Source: Pacificibacter marinus (GTDB lineage: Bacteria > Pseudomonadota > Alphaproteobacteria > Rhodobacterales > Rhodobacteraceae). Taken from it: a stretch of 64,000 nt of DNA. The stretch covers positions 62,001 to 126,000 of the forward strand of contig NZ_JAHKPU010000039.1 of assembly GCF_018860505.1 (NCBI RefSeq), read 5' to 3'. The notes under the pieces are model-generated. The model worked only from the letters and a program-made list of their open reading frames with translations. It searched no databases and was not told the origin of the DNA. Both the position numbers and the translations under genes were made by a program. Shown one piece after another: positions 27,370 through 35,600 of this stretch; position 1 is the stretch's first letter; the number at the start of each line of letters is the position of its first letter.

Positions 27370-28335
27370 TTAGGGGGTTGAGGCCAAAACGGCTTCGACC
27401 CTTCTGTTTATGTTACGTCCTTGCTCTGTGCTGTTGTTCGTGCGCGGGGCGAGATACCCAATGCCTTGTGCTGAAACTTGGTGTGAGGTCACGCCATGAC
27501 GGTTCACCAGTCTGTCGCGAACCGAATTGGCGCGTTTTCGCGATAGAGCTATGTTGCCTTCTAAGCTTCCTACTGCATCGGTGTGACCAACCAAAACAAT
27601 GTGCGCATCAGGGGTTTGCATCAGATATGCGGCTAGGGCTTGCAATGTTTCAAATGGACCATCGCCAAGCTGCGACGAGCCGGTTTCAAACGCCAAATCA
27701 TCGAGCGCCACTGACCCATGCGCGGAAAGTTCTTGCGCAAGCGGACCAAGGGTCTGCGTGACCAGTGTTGTGTCTATCGTCTCGGATGGCGCACTCTCGA
27801 CAATTGAAAGGTCCGTCGGCCCAGTCTTGGGCGTGATTTCGGTGATTTGTAAAAAACCTGCTGTGCGCGCGCGACTGGTCACAAGTGCTGCAACACGGCC
27901 TTGGGGGGTTGAGGCCAATAGATACTGAAAATTTCCGAGATCCACGTGCATATGCGGTTCAGGCAGTAGGTCCAGAAGGTATCTAAAATCAAAGCCGCCA
28001 CATACTGTATCAGCGCAAGCAAAAACGCTTTGATAGCCCTGTGATTCCAGTTGTTCTTTGAGAGGCGCGATCAACTGAAATGGTGTGAGGCTTGTGGATG
28101 AAATCGTATAAGCCGTATGCACGACACGCCCTTCGGCGGATAAAAACGGCGTCTCGGCGCCGGAGAAAGCAGCGCTAGGCAAAGGCTGCACTGTTGTGAC
28201 TTCTTCGCGCTGGGCGGTGCGGACCATATTCGCAGGTACGTTTAAATCCAGTGCGGCCAAAGGCGCGGCAGCAAGGTGTATAATGAAACAGGTCAAGTAG
28301 GCAGATCTGGCAATAGGTTTTGAGTATGCAGGCAT
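27370..28335 (-). CDS. OmpA family protein
   Basis: This 321-residue exported protein has a signal peptide (about residues 1-28, ending LAALDL). A central domain of unknown fold follows, with a possible Cys pair (FACADTVCGG). A C-terminal OmpA peptidoglycan-binding domain spans about 205-318 (FETGSSQLGDG, VGHTDAVGSLEGNIALSRKR, then QGRNINRRVEAVL). The C-terminal domain should bind the diaminopimelate of murein; the N-terminal part could contact the outer membrane. It is three bases downstream of the GNAT gene, so it is part of the CinA-like, GNAT, OmpA transcript. Spacing from GAGGA to its ATG is a little long. Confidence 0.9.
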   Translation of the reverse strand: MPAYSKPIARSAYLTCFIIHLAAAPLAALDLNVPANMVRTAQREEVTTVQPLPSAAFSGAETPFLSAEGRVVHTAYTISSTSLTPFQLIAPLKEQLESQGYQSVFACADTVCGGFDFRYLLDLLPEPHMHVDLGNFQYLLASTPQGRVAALVTSRARTAGFLQITEITPKTGPTDLSIVESAPSETIDTTLVTQTLGPLAQELSAHGSVALDDLAFETGSSQLGDGPFETLQALAAYLMQTPDAHIVLVGHTDAVGSLEGNIALSRKRANSVRDRLVNRHGVTSHQVSAQGIGYLAPRTNNSTEQGRNINRRVEAVLASTP

Positions 28336-28338
28336 AGA

Positions 28339-29052
28339 TTACAATGTCCTCTTTCGCCTGTAGTGGTAATGACCTACTTCACGCATTCCAAGAGAAGAAT
28401 ACAAAGCAATGGCGGCTGTGTTGGCGCGGGTGACCAGAACGGCAATCGTGGATGCGCCGTTGTTTTTAGCCCAATCAGCGGCATGGTTCATCAGCGCACG
28501 GGCTAGGCCACGCCGCCGGTATTGGGGCGCGACCTCCAGAGCATGAAGAACTGAAATCGACCCTAAAGTGGCGACGAACGCCGTCCCTGCAGGCGCATCT
28601 TGATCGCGGGCTAGCAAGGTTGTCTTTGGCATTTGAGCGCGTTTCATCACGTCGATCCGCGCAGAATCAATGCCCCCGAGGGCCCAGATATCGCGCTGTG
28701 CGGCGATTGGCGGCCAGCTGATATAAGCCGCTTTAGGGTCTGATTTGGCAAAGCTATCGACAGGTGCAGCTAGGCACAGCGTTGGGTCCACGAAATCATA
28801 ACCGCGCTGTTCTAGCATCTGATCGAAAGTACCCTCTGTGTCGCGCAGTTGAAACAGTGCGTCGCGGTTGGCCGCAGTAAATTTGCGCTCAATAGAGTCT
28901 AAAGCAGGGACGTCAGGCAGAGTATCGGCCGTTGCAGCAGACACACGACTTCCGCCTCCTGCGCCTTCACGCCAAATGAATGGCCCGAAAGCGGTGCGTG
29001 AGGCGGCAGGCCAAGTGGCCTCAAGCACTTGCCAAAGGTCCGCCTGCGTCAT
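28339..29052 (-). CDS. GNAT family N-acetyltransferase
   Basis: This 237-residue protein has a C-terminal GNAT domain. The acetyl-CoA loop is VAPQYRRRGLARALM, followed by the beta-5/alpha-4 segment NTAAIALYSSLGMREVGHYHY. The N-terminal half is divergent and may set substrate choice. The ATG at 29052 overlaps the CinA-like stop as TGATG; a GTG at 29055 is the alternative. It is co-transcribed with the CinA-like gene upstream and the OmpA-family gene downstream. The acceptor is unknown. Confidence 0.85.
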   Translation of the reverse strand: MTQADLWQVLEATWPAASRTAFGPFIWREGAGGGSRVSAATADTLPDVPALDSIERKFTAANRDALFQLRDTEGTFDQMLEQRGYDFVDPTLCLAAPVDSFAKSDPKAAYISWPPIAAQRDIWALGGIDSARIDVMKRAQMPKTTLLARDQDAPAGTAFVATLGSISVLHALEVAPQYRRRGLARALMNHAADWAKNNGASTIAVLVTRANTAAIALYSSLGMREVGHYHYRRKRTL

Positions 29053-29783
29053 CACGCGCCATGATCTGGAAATATAGCGACCAGTTCCGCCATGGCTTTG
29101 GACACCTCGGCTTCGTCTGCGCCACGGATTACGATATTCGTGCCAAAGGCGCCGTTTTTTTGAAACGGGTATGAGCCAATAGACAAGTCAGCGTATTTTT
29201 CAGCCAAGCTGCGTAAGGGGGCTGCGACGATGCCTTCACCGCGTTCAATTCTATAGGTCTGCGATGTCAAAGGCGCGCCGCCGGTCAGCGTGGGCAAGAC
29301 AGAGGCCACCATGGCTTCGAATATTTTAGGCACGCCTGCCATCACATGAACATTCTCAATTTTAAACCCAGGCGCGACAGACACGGGATTGTCGATCAAT
29401 GTTGCTGTGTCTGGAATGCGTGCCATCCGCATCCGCGTTTCCGTAAACTCCGACCCTTGCGCGATATAATGCGCGGCCATGACATCATACGCGTCTTGGC
29501 GCACGTCGATGCCAACACCAAAGGCCGCGGCCACACAGTCAGCAGTGATATCGTCATGCGTCGGGCCGATGCCGCCAGAGGTAAACACGCTGTCAAATCC
29601 CTGCTTTAGAGACTGAATTGCCGCGACAATTGCATCTTTGTCATCCGAGACCACGCGCACTTCTTTGAGGTCGATTCCAACTTTGGTCAGTTCATTGGCG
29701 AGGTGATACATATTCGCATCGCGTGTGCGCCCAGATAGAATTTCATCGCCGATAACAAGCATGGCTGCAGTGGGATTGGGCAT
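29052..29783 (-). CDS. CinA-like molybdopterin-binding domain protein
   Basis: This 243-residue protein consists of the MoCF_biosynth (MoaB/MogA-like) fold found at the N-terminus of CinA: VIGDEILSGRTRDAN, SGGIGPTHDDITADCV and VMAGVPKIFEAMV. It lacks the C-terminal nicotinamide-nucleotide amidase domain of full CinA, which is common in alphaproteobacteria where the two are separate. In CinA this domain hydrolyses ADP-ribose; for the short form the activity is not settled. AAGGA lies seven bases before its ATG. It is divergent from sfsA. Confidence 0.88.
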   Translation of the reverse strand: MPNPTAAMLVIGDEILSGRTRDANMYHLANELTKVGIDLKEVRVVSDDKDAIVAAIQSLKQGFDSVFTSGGIGPTHDDITADCVAAAFGVGIDVRQDAYDVMAAHYIAQGSEFTETRMRMARIPDTATLIDNPVSVAPGFKIENVHVMAGVPKIFEAMVASVLPTLTGGAPLTSQTYRIERGEGIVAAPLRSLAEKYADLSIGSYPFQKNGAFGTNIVIRGADEAEVSKAMAELVAIFPDHGA

Positions 29784-29839
29784 AACACGTTCCTTGAGTG
29801 ATCCTTGAGTCAGGGTTCACTAAGGTATAGTGCTTGCCT

Positions 29840-30532
29840 ATGCGCTTTCAAACCCCTCTCGTTCCTGCCGTTCTGCTAAAACGTTACAAACGCTTTCTTG
29901 CAGATGTGCGATTGGCGGATGGGCGTGAAGTCACGGCGCATTGTCCCAACCCCGGATCAATGATGGGCATGTCTGATGCTGGCCTAGAGGTTTGGGTCGA
30001 GCCTAATGATGATCCTAAGAAAAAGCTCAAATACGGATTGCGCTTGATTGAAAAGAGCGGGGCTACAATTGTCGTCGATACTGGGATCGCCAATCGGGTG
30101 GTGAAAGAAGCTCTGGTGGCTGGATTGATCTCTGGTTTGGAAGGCGATGTACGATCCGAAGTGCCTTATGGGGACAACTCGCGCGTCGATTTTTTGGTCG
30201 ATAAAGATGGACTTAAAACATGGGTAGAAGTGAAGTCGGTTACCTTGTCGCGCCAAACAGGCCTTGCTGAATTTCCCGATAGTAAAACAGCGCGCGGGGC
30301 CAAACATTTGGGGGAACTGACTAAGCGGGTTCTGGCTGGCGACCGCGCCGTTATGTTGTATTTGGTCAGTCGCGATGATTGCGACCGGTTTGCGCCTGCT
30401 GCTGACATTGATCCAGTCTATGCCGCTGCTGAAAGCGACGCGAAAGACGCTGGGGTAGAGATCATGGTGTTGCGTATCCACGTGTCACCCCATGAAATCA
30501 CATTGGACCCGAGGCCCTTAGATCACATGTGA
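29840..30532 (+). CDS. sfsA: Sugar fermentation stimulation protein SfsA homologue
   Basis: This 230-residue protein has the SfsA landmarks AHCPNPGSMMGM, LKYGLRLIEKSG, DTGIANRVVKEAL, SRVDFLV and the nuclease-like VEVKSVTLSRQ followed by FPDSKTARGAKHL. The PD-(D/E)xK-type core suggests nucleic acid binding, though the cellular role is unclear. ATG 29840 gives the normal N-terminus; an in-frame TTG at 29834 is possible. It is followed 66 bases later by map. Confidence 0.93.
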   Translation: MRFQTPLVPAVLLKRYKRFLADVRLADGREVTAHCPNPGSMMGMSDAGLEVWVEPNDDPKKKLKYGLRLIEKSGATIVVDTGIANRVVKEALVAGLISGLEGDVRSEVPYGDNSRVDFLVDKDGLKTWVEVKSVTLSRQTGLAEFPDSKTARGAKHLGELTKRVLAGDRAVMLYLVSRDDCDRFAPAADIDPVYAAAESDAKDAGVEIMVLRIHVSPHEITLDPRPLDHM

Positions 30533-30598
30533 CACCTACACTCTGGCACTTTGCTGTCTTTGGCCTTATATCACCCGCATCGCAATCAGGAGAACGAT

Positions 30599-31441
30599 GT
30601 GAACGACACGCATCATGGCCGCATCACCAAAGATGGCATTCGCATATATGAGCCCACCGACTACGCAGGCATGCACGCCTCTGGTCAGGTAGCCGCACAG
30701 ATTTTGGACGAAGTTGGAGCACTGGTGCAACCCGGCGCGACCACTGGCGAGATTGACGCCTTTGTGGAACGCCGCGTGGTTGAGCTTGGAACCACATCGG
30801 CCACCATCGGCTATAAAGGCTATGCGCACGCGTCGTGCATTTCGGTCAATCACGTGGTCTGTCACGGCATTCCAGGATCGAAAATCCCTGGGCGTAAGAA
30901 TGATGTCTTACTCGAAGGCGATATCGTCAATATCGATATTACAGTCATCAAAGACGGTTGGTTTGGCGACACCAGCCGGATGTATGTTGCAGGCAAAGCC
31001 AAAAAGTTCGCAGAACGCTTGATCACTGTGACGCATGACGCTTTGATGTTTGGTATCGATGCGGTCAAACCGGGGAACACTTTTGACGACATCGCAGGCG
31101 CGATCCAAACCCATGCCCACAAAAACCGTATGTCTGTTGTGCGCGATTTTTGCGGCCACGGTATCGGGCGCGTATTTCACTCTCCGCCCAATGTTTTGCA
31201 CTACGTCCCTGCACGTCGTGCTGGTGAAACAGCACCAGTTTTGGAAGAGGGCATGATCTTTACGATTGAGCCGATGATCAATCTGGGGCGTCCTGAGACT
31301 AAGGTTCTGAAAGACGACTGGACTGCAATCACTGTGGACAAAAAGCTGACCGCGCAGTTTGAACATTCGATTGTGGTGACTGCCACAGGAAGTGAAATTT
31401 TCACCTTATCTCCGGGTGATATGTATTTCCCAAAATTTTGA
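30599..31441 (+). CDS. map: Methionine aminopeptidase, type I
   Basis: This 280-residue enzyme removes the initiator methionine from new proteins. The family metal ligands are visible: Asp in VNIDITVIKDGWFGD (two positions), His in CGHGIGRVFH, Glu in TIEPMI and Glu in QFEHSIVV. The GTG start at 30599 is chosen because AGGAG lies six bases upstream; the ORF extends further left without a ribosome site. The N-terminal extension of about 25 residues (GRITKDGIRIYEP) is usual in this bacterial group. It follows sfsA. Confidence 0.95.
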   Translation: MNDTHHGRITKDGIRIYEPTDYAGMHASGQVAAQILDEVGALVQPGATTGEIDAFVERRVVELGTTSATIGYKGYAHASCISVNHVVCHGIPGSKIPGRKNDVLLEGDIVNIDITVIKDGWFGDTSRMYVAGKAKKFAERLITVTHDALMFGIDAVKPGNTFDDIAGAIQTHAHKNRMSVVRDFCGHGIGRVFHSPPNVLHYVPARRAGETAPVLEEGMIFTIEPMINLGRPETKVLKDDWTAITVDKKLTAQFEHSIVVTATGSEIFTLSPGDMYFPKF

Positions 31442-31575
31442 TGCAAAAACTAGATTGGTAACGCGCATTTTATGTGTGTCTCACCACAAAAAGGGTCGCC
31501 TCAATCGCAGGGCGGCCCATTGCCATTCGCGCCCGAGCAATGCAAATTTAAAGTCACCCTATTCAGGAGAGACCC

Positions 31576-32184
31576 ATGAGCGAAGATCACGCCCGCCACG
31601 CCGTTAAAATGGCAAAGAAAAAAGTCGCCCGCGATAAAATCATGGCCACAAAGACAGGTGAAAAAGGCCTGATTATGGTGCATACGGGCAAGGGAAAGGG
31701 CAAATCTTCAGCCGCTTTTGGCATGATTTTTCGTTGTATCGCGCATGACATGAAATGCGGCGTTGTCCAGTTTATCAAAGGCGGTATGGAATGTGGTGAG
31801 CGCAATTTGATCACCGAGCGCTTTGGCGATATTTGTGAATTTCACACCATGGGCGAAGGCTTTACATGGGAAACCCAAGACAAAGCTCGCGATATTGAGA
31901 TGGCGCAAGCCGCTTGGGCTAAGGCCAAAGAATTGATCCGCGATGAAAGCAACCGTATGGTTTTGCTTGATGAGATCAACATCGCGATGCGCTATGATTA
32001 TGTGGATGTGAACGAAGTTGTCGCCTTTTTGCAGGCCGAAAAACCGCCGCTCACACATGTGGTCTTGACGGGGCGCAACGCCAAAGAGGAACTGATTGAA
32101 GCGGCTGATTTGGTGACTGAAATGGAATTGGTCAAACATCCGTTCCGGTCTGGTGTGAAAGCACAAATCGGCGTGGAGTATTAA
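31576..32184 (+). CDS. cobO: Cob(I)yrinic acid a,c-diamide adenosyltransferase
   Basis: This 202-residue enzyme transfers the adenosyl group of ATP to the cobalt of corrinoids. The P-loop is GKGKGKSS at residues 38-45 of VHTGKGKGKSSAAFGM. Further CobO/BtuR marks are VQFIKGGMECGERN, the Walker B-like VLLDEINIAMRY and LTGRNAKEELIEAADLVTEM. The N-terminus is helical and basic as usual. AGGAGAG precedes ATG 31576. No cobalamin riboswitch is seen in the 134-base gap upstream. cobN is in the window at 60192, so cobalt insertion and adenosylation are encoded apart. A nitroreductase-fold gene follows after four bases. Confidence 0.95.
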   Translation: MSEDHARHAVKMAKKKVARDKIMATKTGEKGLIMVHTGKGKGKSSAAFGMIFRCIAHDMKCGVVQFIKGGMECGERNLITERFGDICEFHTMGEGFTWETQDKARDIEMAQAAWAKAKELIRDESNRMVLLDEINIAMRYDYVDVNEVVAFLQAEKPPLTHVVLTGRNAKEELIEAADLVTEMELVKHPFRSGVKAQIGVEY

Positions 32185-32188
32185 GCCG

Positions 32189-32881
32189 ATGTTTGCGCGT
32201 GATCATATTGAATACGAAGCGTTGGAATTGCCGGACCGCATGGATTTAAGCGACGCAGAAATGCTAGAAAATGCCAATGCGTTTTACGACAAAATGAAAC
32301 GCCGCCATACAGTGCGTGACTTTTCAGATCGTTCCGTGTCCCGTGAGGTGATTGAGCAATGCATTCGCGCAGCGGGATCGGCTCCATCTGGCGCGAACCA
32401 TCAACCTTGGCACTTTGTTGCGATTTCTAATCCTGATTTGAAACACCAAATCCGTTTGGCCGCTGAAGAGGAAGAAAAGCGATTCTACGATGGTGGGGCC
32501 AGTGATGAATGGATCAAAGCGCTTGAACCGATTGGCACAAGTGCGGACAAACCGCACCTTGATATTGCCCCGTGGCTTATTGTCATCTTTGCGCAACGCT
32601 GGGGGCAGTTTGATGATGGCACACGGTTTAAAAACTATTACGTGCCTGAAAGCACAGGCATTGCCACTGGTTTTTTGCTGTCTGCATTGCACCATGCGGG
32701 TCTTGTGTCATTGACCCACACGCCCAATCCTATGAAATTCCTAAACGGCCTTTTGGGGCGCCCAGAGTCAGAAAAGCCAATCATGATTTTGGCGGTCGGG
32801 CACCCTGCTGAGGATGCATTGGTGCCGAAGGTTGCCAAAATGAAAAAGACATTGGATCAAATCTTGACCGTCGCGGATTGA
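32189..32881 (+). CDS. Nitroreductase-fold flavoprotein, iodotyrosine deiodinase-like
   Basis: This 230-residue FMN protein has phosphate-binding residues in RRHTVRDFS (about 38-46) and APSGANHQPWHF (about 65-76). The lid region contains Glu96, Tyr100 and Lys121 (EEEEKRFYDGGASDEW, then KPHLDIAPW). Their spacing equals that of Glu157, Tyr161 and Lys182, the triad I recall binding iodotyrosine in human IYD. THTPNPMKFLNGLLGRP and VGHPAEDALVP also match that branch. It therefore looks like a reductive dehalogenase or close relative, not BluB, despite following cobO by four bases. The natural substrate is unknown. Confidence 0.85.
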   Translation: MFARDHIEYEALELPDRMDLSDAEMLENANAFYDKMKRRHTVRDFSDRSVSREVIEQCIRAAGSAPSGANHQPWHFVAISNPDLKHQIRLAAEEEEKRFYDGGASDEWIKALEPIGTSADKPHLDIAPWLIVIFAQRWGQFDDGTRFKNYYVPESTGIATGFLLSALHHAGLVSLTHTPNPMKFLNGLLGRPESEKPIMILAVGHPAEDALVPKVAKMKKTLDQILTVAD

Positions 32882-32893
32882 GGCATCTGGAAC

Positions 32894-33934
32894 TTATAGT
32901 GATGCTTCCACTTTGAAATTTTCCGGAATCGTATCGCGGCCTTCCAGCACCAAATCCATCAATCGTTGAGCTGCCAGCGGTACGATGCCAAAACCGATTT
33001 TGAACCCACCGTTGAACACAAATTCGCCCATGCGATCAGGATCCGCGCCCATCATCGGCGCGCGGGTCGCTGCCCGAGGACGCACGCCAGCCCATCGTTT
33101 CAGTACGGGGGCATCTGCGAGTTGCGGCATCGCCGTAATAGCGCGTGCCAAAAGGTCATCGGCCAATTCATCGGTGTCTTGCGGGTTCTCGAAATAGCGC
33201 TCTGACGTTGATCCGATGGCCAAAGTGCCGTCACTGTGCGGAATGATATGGATGCCACCCGTGAAAATCTGTGGCGCGTTTGGCAGGTCATATTGCAACA
33301 AAATTGCTTGGCCTTTGACGCCGTTTCCGACTTCACGGCCCAAACGTTTGCTCATCTCGTCTAATCCCCAAACGCCCGTCGCGTGGATCACTTTGCCTTC
33401 GGGGGCGGCGTCGGTCACGATCTCGCCACCTTTGGAAATGACCGCAGCGGCCAAAGCTGCACAAGCGCGGGCGGGGTTGATACGGGCAGATAGGGTGTCG
33501 TGGACAAGCCAGCCTGTTGGTGTGTGCGGCGCCCATCCCTGCGCCTGTTCAACTGAAATAACCCGCCACTCTGCCAACCCTCGCCACAGCGTTTGTGCAT
33601 CGTTGGTGCGGGTGTGCGCTAAATCCAGTTGATGATCATTGGGGATGGCTTGCAGGCGCCCTAAGTTGTCATATCCCGTCGAGATGCCACTGATCTGTTC
33701 AATCTGTGGCCAATAGCTTCGTGATAGTAAAAGACTGTCCAGTTGAAACTCTTTCACAGCGTCCCAGCGTTCGGGGGTATGCGGCGCCAATGCGCCAACA
33801 ATGCCGCCTGAGGATCCAAAGCCGACACCGTTCGGGTCGATGACCCGCACCTTTGTGCCGCGCATCAAGGCCTCAAGTGCCGCCGTGAGACCAAAGGCCC
33901 CAGCGCCATAAATTGTGATGTCTGCACTGCACAT
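32894..33934 (-). CDS. DAO-family FAD-dependent oxidoreductase, possible MnmC oxidase half
   Basis: This 346-residue flavoprotein has an N-terminal Rossmann motif (ITIYGAGAFGLTAALEAL, Gly10-Gly15 region), an FAD contact SSGGIVGALAPHTPERWD, a substrate-domain core and the C-terminal GGFKIGFGIVPLAAQRLMD. It belongs to the D-amino acid oxidase/glycine oxidase family. It is divergent from mnmD, whose product is the methyltransferase half of E. coli MnmC; the other half of MnmC is exactly a DAO-type oxidase that removes the carboxymethyl group from cmnm5(s2)U34. I therefore infer it may be the missing partner. The ATG at 33934 lacks a clear ribosome site. Confidence 0.75.
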   Translation of the reverse strand: MCSADITIYGAGAFGLTAALEALMRGTKVRVIDPNGVGFGSSGGIVGALAPHTPERWDAVKEFQLDSLLLSRSYWPQIEQISGISTGYDNLGRLQAIPNDHQLDLAHTRTNDAQTLWRGLAEWRVISVEQAQGWAPHTPTGWLVHDTLSARINPARACAALAAAVISKGGEIVTDAAPEGKVIHATGVWGLDEMSKRLGREVGNGVKGQAILLQYDLPNAPQIFTGGIHIIPHSDGTLAIGSTSERYFENPQDTDELADDLLARAITAMPQLADAPVLKRWAGVRPRAATRAPMMGADPDRMGEFVFNGGFKIGFGIVPLAAQRLMDLVLEGRDTIPENFKVEASL

Positions 33935-34010
33935 AGTGGATTTTTGCCCATTGAATTTCGCCGAACACACGCGCATGGTCGGCCCAGATTTTCCTTATCT
34001 AAGACATCCT

Positions 34011-34700
34011 ATGACCAACCACCAGACAGCAGCCATAGAATGGCGTGACGGGGTTATCCCTGTTTCAACACAATTTGATGATCCGTATTTTTCGATTGGC
34101 TCTGGGCTGGAAGAAACACGTCACGTTTTCTTGGCTGGCAATGATCTGCCTGTGCGCCTGACGGAGGGGTTTCATGTGGCCGAATTGGGCTTTGGCACAG
34201 GGCTCAATATGCTGGCTTTGGCGTTGATGTGGTGCGGCGATGAAACGCTTAGGTTTACGTCGTTTGAGGCTTATCCTATGGACGCGAACGATATTCAAAC
34301 TGCGCTTACTGCGTTTCCCGAAGCGGATGCCATTGCTGGGCCATTTCTGGATGCATGGCGTACAGGTTTGCGCCAGTTCAGGGTCGAAAATATAGAGGTG
34401 GACGTTGTTGTGGGCGATGCACGCGAAACACTTGAACACTGGTCTGGCAAAGCGGATGCTTGGTTTTTAGATGGGTTTTCCCCCGCCAAAAATCCTGAGC
34501 TTTGGAGCGCAGACCTGATGGCACAGGTTGGCGCGCATACGGCAACCGGTGGAACTTTTGCGACCTATACGGCGGCAGGGCATGTACGCCGCTCATTGAG
34601 CGCGGCTGGCTTTGATGTTGAACGCGTTTCAGGTTTCGGCAACAAGCGGCATATGAGCCGCGGGACTTTTATCGATATACCTTTAGGACAAACAGCATGA
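34011..34700 (+). CDS. mnmD: tRNA U34 5-methylaminomethyl-2-thiouridine methyltransferase MnmD
   Basis: This 229-residue SAM-dependent methyltransferase of the DUF752/MnmD family has the SAM loop ELGFGTGLNML at about residues 58-68. The family's DPYFSIGSGLEETRHVFLAG and DAWFLDGFSPAKNPELWS are also present, as is the C-terminal GFGNKRHMSRG. It converts nm5(s2)U34 to mnm5(s2)U34 in tRNA. The frame opens at 33915, but ATG 34011 gives the family N-terminus (MTNHQTAAIEWRDG). It overlaps the DMT carrier by four bases and is divergent from the FAD oxidoreductase by 76 bases. Confidence 0.9.
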   Translation: MTNHQTAAIEWRDGVIPVSTQFDDPYFSIGSGLEETRHVFLAGNDLPVRLTEGFHVAELGFGTGLNMLALALMWCGDETLRFTSFEAYPMDANDIQTALTAFPEADAIAGPFLDAWRTGLRQFRVENIEVDVVVGDARETLEHWSGKADAWFLDGFSPAKNPELWSADLMAQVGAHTATGGTFATYTAAGHVRRSLSAAGFDVERVSGFGNKRHMSRGTFIDIPLGQTA

Positions 34701-35593
34701 GTTCATCGCAACCCTTGAAACAAAATTCGACCATGGGCATTTGGATCATGGTCATCACCATGTTCATTTTCGCCATGCAAGACGGGCTGTCACGCCATTT
34801 GGCCGATGAGTATAACGTCTATATGGTCTTGATGGTTCGTTACTGGTTTTTCGCAGGCTTCGTGATCATGTGGTCCATGCGCGCGCAGGGCGGATTGCGG
34901 GCTGTGGTCCGATCTGCTCAACCGAAATTACAAATGTTTCGCGGCGCTATCTTGGCGCTGGAAGTGATCGTAATGGTGATCGGTTTCGTTAAACTTGGGC
35001 TTGTGGAAGGCCATGCGATGTTTGCCATCTATCCGCTCTTGATCACGGCCTTGTCGGGACCGATCTTGGGCGAAAAAATTGGTTGGCGGCGTTGGATGTC
35101 GGTGGCCGTGGGCTTCGTGGGGGTTTTGATTATTTTAAAACCGAGCGGAGGTGTCTTTGCGCCAGCAGCCATATACCCACTGGTTGCAGCTGCCATGTTT
35201 GCCGTCTACGGATTGCTCAACCGCTATGTGTCGCGCAAAGATGCCGCTTCGGTGACGTTCTTTTATACGGGTGTGTCCGGTGCAGTGGTGATGACACTGA
35301 TCGGCGCGTGGTTTTGGGAACCTATGACACCCGCAGACTGGGCGATGATGGCGCTGCTCTGTGTCTCGGCCACTTTGGGGCATTACCTTTTGATCCGTGC
35401 CTACGAGCTTGCCGAAGCTTCGGCCATTCAACCCTTCGCTTATCTGCATTTGGCATTTGCGTCCGTGATGGGGGTTTTGGTGTTTGGCGATGTGATCAGA
35501 TTGAACGTGGCGATTGGGACAGCACTTGTGGTCGGCGCAGGGGTTTTTGCACTTGTGCGCGCACAAATGGCGGCCTCACGCGGTAAACGATAA
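34697..35593 (+). CDS. EamA/DMT family transporter
   Basis: This 298-residue membrane protein has ten hydrophobic segments in two EamA repeats (first about residues 12-145, second about 160-290). The segment IYPLLITALSGPILGEKIGW is characteristic of drug/metabolite transporters. The substrate is unknown. It overlaps mnmD as ATGA and should be co-translated with it, though a functional link is not evident. It ends seven bases from the convergent lytic transglycosylase. Confidence 0.88.
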   Translation: MSSSQPLKQNSTMGIWIMVITMFIFAMQDGLSRHLADEYNVYMVLMVRYWFFAGFVIMWSMRAQGGLRAVVRSAQPKLQMFRGAILALEVIVMVIGFVKLGLVEGHAMFAIYPLLITALSGPILGEKIGWRRWMSVAVGFVGVLIILKPSGGVFAPAAIYPLVAAAMFAVYGLLNRYVSRKDAASVTFFYTGVSGAVVMTLIGAWFWEPMTPADWAMMALLCVSATLGHYLLIRAYELAEASAIQPFAYLHLAFASVMGVLVFGDVIRLNVAIGTALVVGAGVFALVRAQMAASRGKR

Positions 35594-35600
35594 CCTGTGT

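Noticed and set aside
31491-31520. Terminator hairpin between map and cobO (GGGTCGCC / GGCGGCCC)
   Set aside because: The stem forms with one G-T pair, but the T run lies only on the minus-strand side and no minus-strand gene uses it, so I left it out.
32189-32881. BluB (5,6-dimethylbenzimidazole synthase) because of the neighbouring cobO
   Set aside because: The lid triad, THTPNPM and LLGRP segments fit the iodotyrosine deiodinase branch of the nitroreductase fold and not BluB.
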